Positions 60,539 through 64,000 of a DNA stretch of 64,000 bases are shown here, one piece after another (position 1 is the stretch's first letter; each line of letters begins with the position of its first letter). The translations under genes and the position numbers were made by a program. The stretch covers positions 1 through 64,000 of the forward strand of contig JAFRTG010000003.1 of assembly GCA_017427265.1 (NCBI GenBank), written 5' to 3'. The DNA is from Oscillospiraceae bacterium (lineage in GTDB: Bacteria; Bacillota; Clostridia; Oscillospirales; Ruminococcaceae). The notes beneath the pieces are model-generated. The model was not told the DNA's origin and did no database searches. It worked only from the letters and a program-made list of their open reading frames with translations.

Positions 60539-61912
60539 ATGTCTGAAAATCAGCTGAACAGCAAGGTCGTCAAATTCGGCGGAAGCAGTCTTGCCGACGC
60601 CGGCCAGTTTGAAAAGGTCAAGGCAATCATCACCGCCGATCCGGCGCGCCGCTACGTGGTGCCCTCTGCACCGGGCAAACGCTATTCCGATGATATCAAG
60701 ATCACCGATCTGCTGTATACCTGCCAGAAGCTCGCGGAAACCGGCAAGGATTTTTCCGAGCCGCTCTCCAAAATCCGCTCCCGTTATCTGGAAATCGCCA
60801 AGGCGCTCGGCCTGAGCTTTGACCCGACCGACGAGCTCGACCGCATCGCATACCGCCTGAAGGAAGGCGCAACCAAGGATTTCGCGGCAAGCCGCGGCGA
60901 ATATCTGAACGGTATGCTGCTCGCAGATTACCTCGGCTTCCCGTTCATTGATGCAGCAGATGTCATCTGCTTCAATGAAAACGGCGTGCTGCAGATGACC
61001 GAAACCATGATGCTCCTGCGTGAAAAGCTCACAGAGGTCGAAAACGCGGTCATTCCCGGCTTCTACGGCTCCGGCCCGAACGGTGAGATCATCACCTTCT
61101 CCCGCGGCGGCTCCGATATCACCGGTTCGCTGGTTGCAAGAGCAGTCCGCGCCGAAATATACGAGAACTGGACGGATGTTTCCGGCGTACTCGTTGCCGA
61201 CCCGCGCATCGTCAAGGATGCTGCTGTCATCAACACAATTACATATGAGGAGCTGCGTGAGCTCTCTTATATGGGCGCGACCGTTCTGCATGAGGATGCG
61301 ATCTTCCCCGTCCGTGCAGCCGGCATCCCGATCAACATTCGCAACACGAATGATCCCTCCGCCCCCGGCACGCTGATCGTTGCCGGCGACAGTGCCGATT
61401 CCGATGCACAGACCGGCTACACAATCACCGGTATTGCCGGAAAGAAGGGCTTCTGCGCGATCAATATTCAGAAAGCAATGATGAATGCAGAGCTTGGCTT
61501 CTGCCGCAAGGTGCTGACCGTTCTGGAGGAAATGAGCATCAACTTTGAGCATATGCCCTCCGGCATCGACACCATGTCGATCATTCTCGCAGAGGATGAA
61601 ATCAAGGGCAGAGAAAAGACTGTGCTCTCCCGCATCCGCAAGGCCGTTGAACCGGATGTCTGCGAGCTGGAGCACGGAATCTCCCTGCTGGCTGTTGTGG
61701 GACGCGGTATGCGCAGAACCCGCGGTACGGCTGCACGTATCTTTGCTGCGCTTGCACATGCACGCATCAATGTCAAAATGATCGACCAGGGTTCCAGTGA
61801 GCTGAACATCATCATCGGCCTGCTGGACGGCGACTTTGAGGAAGCTGTCCGCCGAATCTATGCGATGTTCGTCAACAGCACACTGACTGACGACGATGCA
61901 GAGGAAGCATAA
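60539..61912 (+). CDS. lysC: Aspartate kinase
   Basis: First step of the lysine/threonine/methionine pathway: aspartate plus ATP to aspartyl phosphate. In its 457 residues KFGGSS is at 12-17, SRGGSDITGS (about 195) binds ATP/aspartate, and the kinase domain ends near 300. Two ACT domains (about 310-457) give amino-acid feedback, with INFEHMPSGIDTMSI in the first and GTAARIFAALAHARINVKMI in the second. The length and N-terminus resemble the larger monofunctional clostridial enzyme. AAAGGA precedes the ATG. It stands alone with promoter and terminator. Confidence 0.95.
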   Translation: MSENQLNSKVVKFGGSSLADAGQFEKVKAIITADPARRYVVPSAPGKRYSDDIKITDLLYTCQKLAETGKDFSEPLSKIRSRYLEIAKALGLSFDPTDELDRIAYRLKEGATKDFAASRGEYLNGMLLADYLGFPFIDAADVICFNENGVLQMTETMMLLREKLTEVENAVIPGFYGSGPNGEIITFSRGGSDITGSLVARAVRAEIYENWTDVSGVLVADPRIVKDAAVINTITYEELRELSYMGATVLHEDAIFPVRAAGIPINIRNTNDPSAPGTLIVAGDSADSDAQTGYTITGIAGKKGFCAINIQKAMMNAELGFCRKVLTVLEEMSINFEHMPSGIDTMSIILAEDEIKGREKTVLSRIRKAVEPDVCELEHGISLLAVVGRGMRRTRGTAARIFAALAHARINVKMIDQGSSELNIIIGLLDGDFEEAVRRIYAMFVNSTLTDDDAEEA

Positions 61913-61969
61913 ACGGTATCTCTGACGGAATAACAGCAGGAACTTTGTCCCCATTATGAATACAAAAAA

Positions 61970-62000
61970 AGGCGCTGATTTCACCAGTCAGCGCCTTTTC
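61970..62000 (+). terminator. Terminator of the aspartate kinase gene
   Basis: An AAGGCGCTGA arm, short loop, and TCAGCGCCTT arm with TT. The 61914-61969 stretch before it has the GGTATCTCTGACGGA and CCCATTATGAATAC words seen beside the other terminators of this family. Confidence 0.88.
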
Positions 62001-62019
62001 TCTGCTCATTCGGAAAAGC

Positions 62020-62051
62020 AAAAAAAATACCCCGTTCCACAGTGAACGGGG
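62020..62051 (-). terminator. Terminator of the candidate small RNA
   Basis: The 8-base stem CCCCGTTC/GAACGGGG with a 6-base loop is followed on the minus strand by TA and eight T. Confidence 0.88.
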
Positions 62052-62224
62052 AAGTTCTCTCTGCAAAAACAGAGAATCCAGATTTACCATAAGCAGACAT
62101 GCACCGATATCTGCTCCTCTTGGGGGAGAGGTTTCTGTGTTTGGGGTTTAAGGGAAGGGATTGCGTGTGCTGCATCTTGGGGGAGAAGCAGCCGTTTTCT
62201 GCAATCCTGAAATCCGGTTTCCGT
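62020..62224 (-). ncRNA. Candidate small regulatory RNA with two C-rich hairpin loops, about 205 nt
   Basis: It has its own promoter (62230-62258) and ends in a strong terminator (CCCCGTTC/GAACGGGG, then TATTTTTTTT). Reading 5' to 3', an outer stem GGATTGC/GCAATCC (62207-62201 with 62164-62158) encloses GCTGC/GCAGC with the loop TTCTCCCCCAAGAT. A second hairpin CCTCT-CCCCCA-AGAGG spans 62131-62116. Later stems are AGCAGA/TCTGCT and TCTCTG/CAGAGA. Both loops show TCTCCCCCAAGA, complementary to GGGGGAGA-type ribosome binding sites. There is no open frame with a start signal. It acts in trans by inference only. Confidence 0.65.
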
Positions 62225-62229
62225 TATCT

Positions 62230-62258
62230 ATGATACCTGATTTCGCCTTTTTTTTCAA
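62230..62258 (-). promoter_or_regulatory. Promoter of the candidate small RNA
   Basis: Minus strand TTGAAA (62258-62253), 17-base spacer, TATCAT (62235-62230). The start point would be near 62223. Confidence 0.68.
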
Positions 62259-62356
62259 TGATATATGATATTGAAATGCTGATCTATAATCCTGTCGCAA
62301 AATCTAATGAGACAAAAGTGCAGCCGCTGTACACAATCGCACAGCGGCTGTCATTT

Positions 62357-63751
62357 TTAATACTTGATCTTATCGTTCAGATAAGCAACCAGTTCCGTAA
62401 TCGGAATGCGAACCTGCTCCATCGTGTCGCGGTCGCGGACGGTCACGCAGTTGTCGCTCTCTGCGGTATCAAAATCATAGGTCACGCAGAACGGCGTACC
62501 GATTTCATCCTCACGGCGATAGCGCTTGCCGATCGAACCGGTATCGTCGAAATCGACCATGAAGTGCTGCGAGAGCATATCGTAAACCTCGCGTGCCTTC
62601 TCGGAGAGCTTCTTGGAAAGCGGCAGCACGGCGCACTTGAACGGCGCAAGCATCGGGTGGAAGTGCATAACGGTACGCACATCCTCCTTGCCCTTGTCGT
62701 CGGTGCCGAGCACTTCGGTATCATAAGCCTCTGTCAGCACCGAGAGGAACAGTCTCTCAACACCGAGCGACGGCTCAATGACATACGGAATATAGCGCTC
62801 GTTGGTCTCCGGATCGAAGTAATCGAGTGTCTTGCCGGAGGTGTTGCTGTGCTGTGTGAGGTCGTAGTCGGTTCTGTCGGCCACGCCCCAGAGCTCGCCC
62901 CAGCCGAACGGGAACAGATACTCAAAGTCCGTTGTTGCCTTGGAATAGAAGCAGAGCTCCTCGGCAGAGTGATCGCGCAGGCGGAGATTCTCCTCCTTCA
63001 GGCCGATCTTCAGCAGGAAGTCCTTGCAGTAGCCGCGCCAGTACTGGAACCACTCCAGATCCGTGCCGGGCTTGCAGAAGAACTCAAGCTCCATCTGCTC
63101 GAACTCACGCACGCGGAAGATAAAGTTGCCGGGCGTGATCTCATTGCGGAAGGATTTTCCGATCTGGCCGACGCCGAACGGAATCTTGCGGCGGGTCGTG
63201 CGCTGAATATTCGCAAAGTTCACGAAGATGCCCTGTGCGGTTTCCGGACGGAGATACAGCTCGGATTTGCTGTCCTCGGTGACGCCCTGGAAGGTCTTGA
63301 ACATCAGGTTGAACTGGCGGATATCGGTGAAATTCGCCTTGCCGCAGTTCGGACAGACGATACCCTTCTCCTTGATATAGTCAGTCATCTGCTGATTCGT
63401 CCAGCCGGCAACATTCGTGCCGTCAAAGTCCTCGATCAGATTGTCTGCGCGGTGACGGGTCTTGCACTCGCGGCAGTCCATCAGCGGATCCGAAAAGCCG
63501 CCGAGGTGACCGGAGGCAACCCATGTCTGCGGGTTCATGAGGATAGCGCTGTCCAGACCGACATTGTGCGGATTGGCCTGCACAAAGAAATGCCACCATG
63601 CCTTTTTGATATTGTTCTTCAGCTCAACACCGAGCGGACCGTAATCCCATGTATTTGCAAGGCCGCCGTAGATTTCAGAGCCTGCATATACAAAGCCGCG
63701 CCCCTGACACAGTGCGACGAGCTGATCCATTTGCTTGTCCGTATTTTTCAT
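62357..63751 (-). CDS. glyQS: Glycine-tRNA ligase (single-chain, dimeric type)
   Basis: Charges tRNA-Gly. The 464 residues form the class II alpha2-type enzyme, not the two-subunit GlyQ/GlyS form. The N-terminus has [23 protein letters not shown]; motif 2 is [25 protein letters not shown]; motif 3 is [14 protein letters not shown]; an anticodon-binding domain (about 360-464) ends it. A CxxC zinc-like pair lies at [14 protein letters not shown] and another at CRECKTRH. The start at 63751 has AAAGGCGG upstream. The leader is under 40 bases and carries no T-box. Confidence 0.96.
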   Translation of the reverse strand: MKNTDKQMDQLVALCQGRGFVYAGSEIYGGLANTWDYGPLGVELKNNIKKAWWHFFVQANPHNVGLDSAILMNPQTWVASGHLGGFSDPLMDCRECKTRHRADNLIEDFDGTNVAGWTNQQMTDYIKEKGIVCPNCGKANFTDIRQFNLMFKTFQGVTEDSKSELYLRPETAQGIFVNFANIQRTTRRKIPFGVGQIGKSFRNEITPGNFIFRVREFEQMELEFFCKPGTDLEWFQYWRGYCKDFLLKIGLKEENLRLRDHSAEELCFYSKATTDFEYLFPFGWGELWGVADRTDYDLTQHSNTSGKTLDYFDPETNERYIPYVIEPSLGVERLFLSVLTEAYDTEVLGTDDKGKEDVRTVMHFHPMLAPFKCAVLPLSKKLSEKAREVYDMLSQHFMVDFDDTGSIGKRYRREDEIGTPFCVTYDFDTAESDNCVTVRDRDTMEQVRIPITELVAYLNDKIKY

Positions 63752-63784
63752 GCGAAAACCGCCTTTCCATAATTTGCACCTTAT

Positions 63785-63813
63785 ATTATAAACGAGAAGC
63801 GGAAAAAAGTCAA
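63785..63813 (-). promoter_or_regulatory. Promoter of glyQS
   Basis: Minus strand TTGACT (63813-63808), 17-base spacer, TATAAT (63790-63785). Confidence 0.82.
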
Positions 63814-64000
63814 GTGTTATCCGCAAAAACATGCCTTGGCCGATCCCAAAAGATCAGCCCTCGGAGAATACCTGCAGCGCATTTTCCGAGGGCCTGTTGT
63901 GATTATTCAGTTCCAATGGGGGGATATACCGATTATGGGGTATTCCAGAATGCTGCGGTCATTGGATGCGCTTTACGGCAAAGTATCTGGTGAAGGCTGA
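63814..64000. other. Right-end intergenic stretch
   Basis: Contains a hairpin with arms GCCCTCGGA/TCCGAGGGC (63856-63892). After it, two tiny plus-strand frames start near 63919 and 63936, with GGGGGG between them. Neither shows a recognisable protein before the window ends. Confidence 0.4.

Noticed and set aside
63752..63830. T-box leader before glycyl-tRNA synthetase
   Set aside because: The promoter leaves a leader of less than 40 bases, far too short for a T-box, and no T-box bulge sequence is present.

Overview
The window looks like a chromosomal segment of a Gram-positive anaerobe of the Ruminococcus type (Oscillospiraceae/Ruminococcaceae). The evidence is a secreted protease ending in a type I dockerin, a short Firmicutes-style SRP RNA, GGAGG ribosome binding sites, consensus TTGACA/TATAAT promoters with 17-base spacers, an ECF-type vitamin/metal transporter module and a sortase operon. 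No cohesin or cellulase is present, so the genus is an inference. The first 6.4 kb is visibly richer in A+T than the rest, ends beside a tRNA-Pro gene, and may be an acquired island.

Layout. 1-6.1 kb, minus strand: an ECF sigma factor and its membrane anti-sigma factor, then a small secreted protein, the dockerin-bearing subtilase and a truncated secreted protein; an identical 33-base promoter block precedes two of these units. 6.1-7.2 kb: a probable structured RNA with a perfect promoter, tRNA-Pro and SRP RNA. 7.2-13.5 kb: TPR protein, dnaX, ybaB, recR, HAD hydrolase, amidohydrolase and dus. 13.8-16.9 kb: FHA, RodA/FtsW and PBP (cell-wall elongation set). 17-22.4 kb: sugar-binding-domain diguanylate cyclase, cysteine synthase, and a second ECF sigma/Thr-rich anti-sigma pair. 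22.6-27.5 kb: self-regulated GntR/ABC/CPBP/hydrolase operon. 27.6-34.1 kb: CotH, DUF4956 and VTC operon with a divergent two-component system and a cell-wall-binding repeat protein. 34.2-36.1 kb: three tRNAs, a phosphodiesterase and two small proteins. 36.3-39.2 kb: an attenuator-like leader before a gene fusing a TIM-barrel isomerase to an acyl-CoA ligase. 39.2-41.7 kb: sortase operon. 41.9-43.7 kb: degenerate GGDEF protein. 43.8-51.0 kb: six-gene ECF-transporter/ABC/AraC operon. 51.3-60.3 kb: alr, ung, metF, split metH, dtd and others. 60.5-63.8 kb: aspartate kinase, a new-looking small RNA with two C-rich hairpin loops, and glycyl-tRNA synthetase.

The most interesting items are the small RNA at 62.0-62.2 kb, the isomerase/acyl-CoA ligase fusion with a terminator just before its start codon, the ECF-sigma regulon with duplicated promoter block, the CotH-VTC operon with five phased repeats next to its likely regulator, and a dispersed repeat family that sits at gene 3' ends and supplies stop codons. 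Functions come from reading motifs by eye. No database search was possible, and positions of RNA ends and of promoters without experimental support are inferred.
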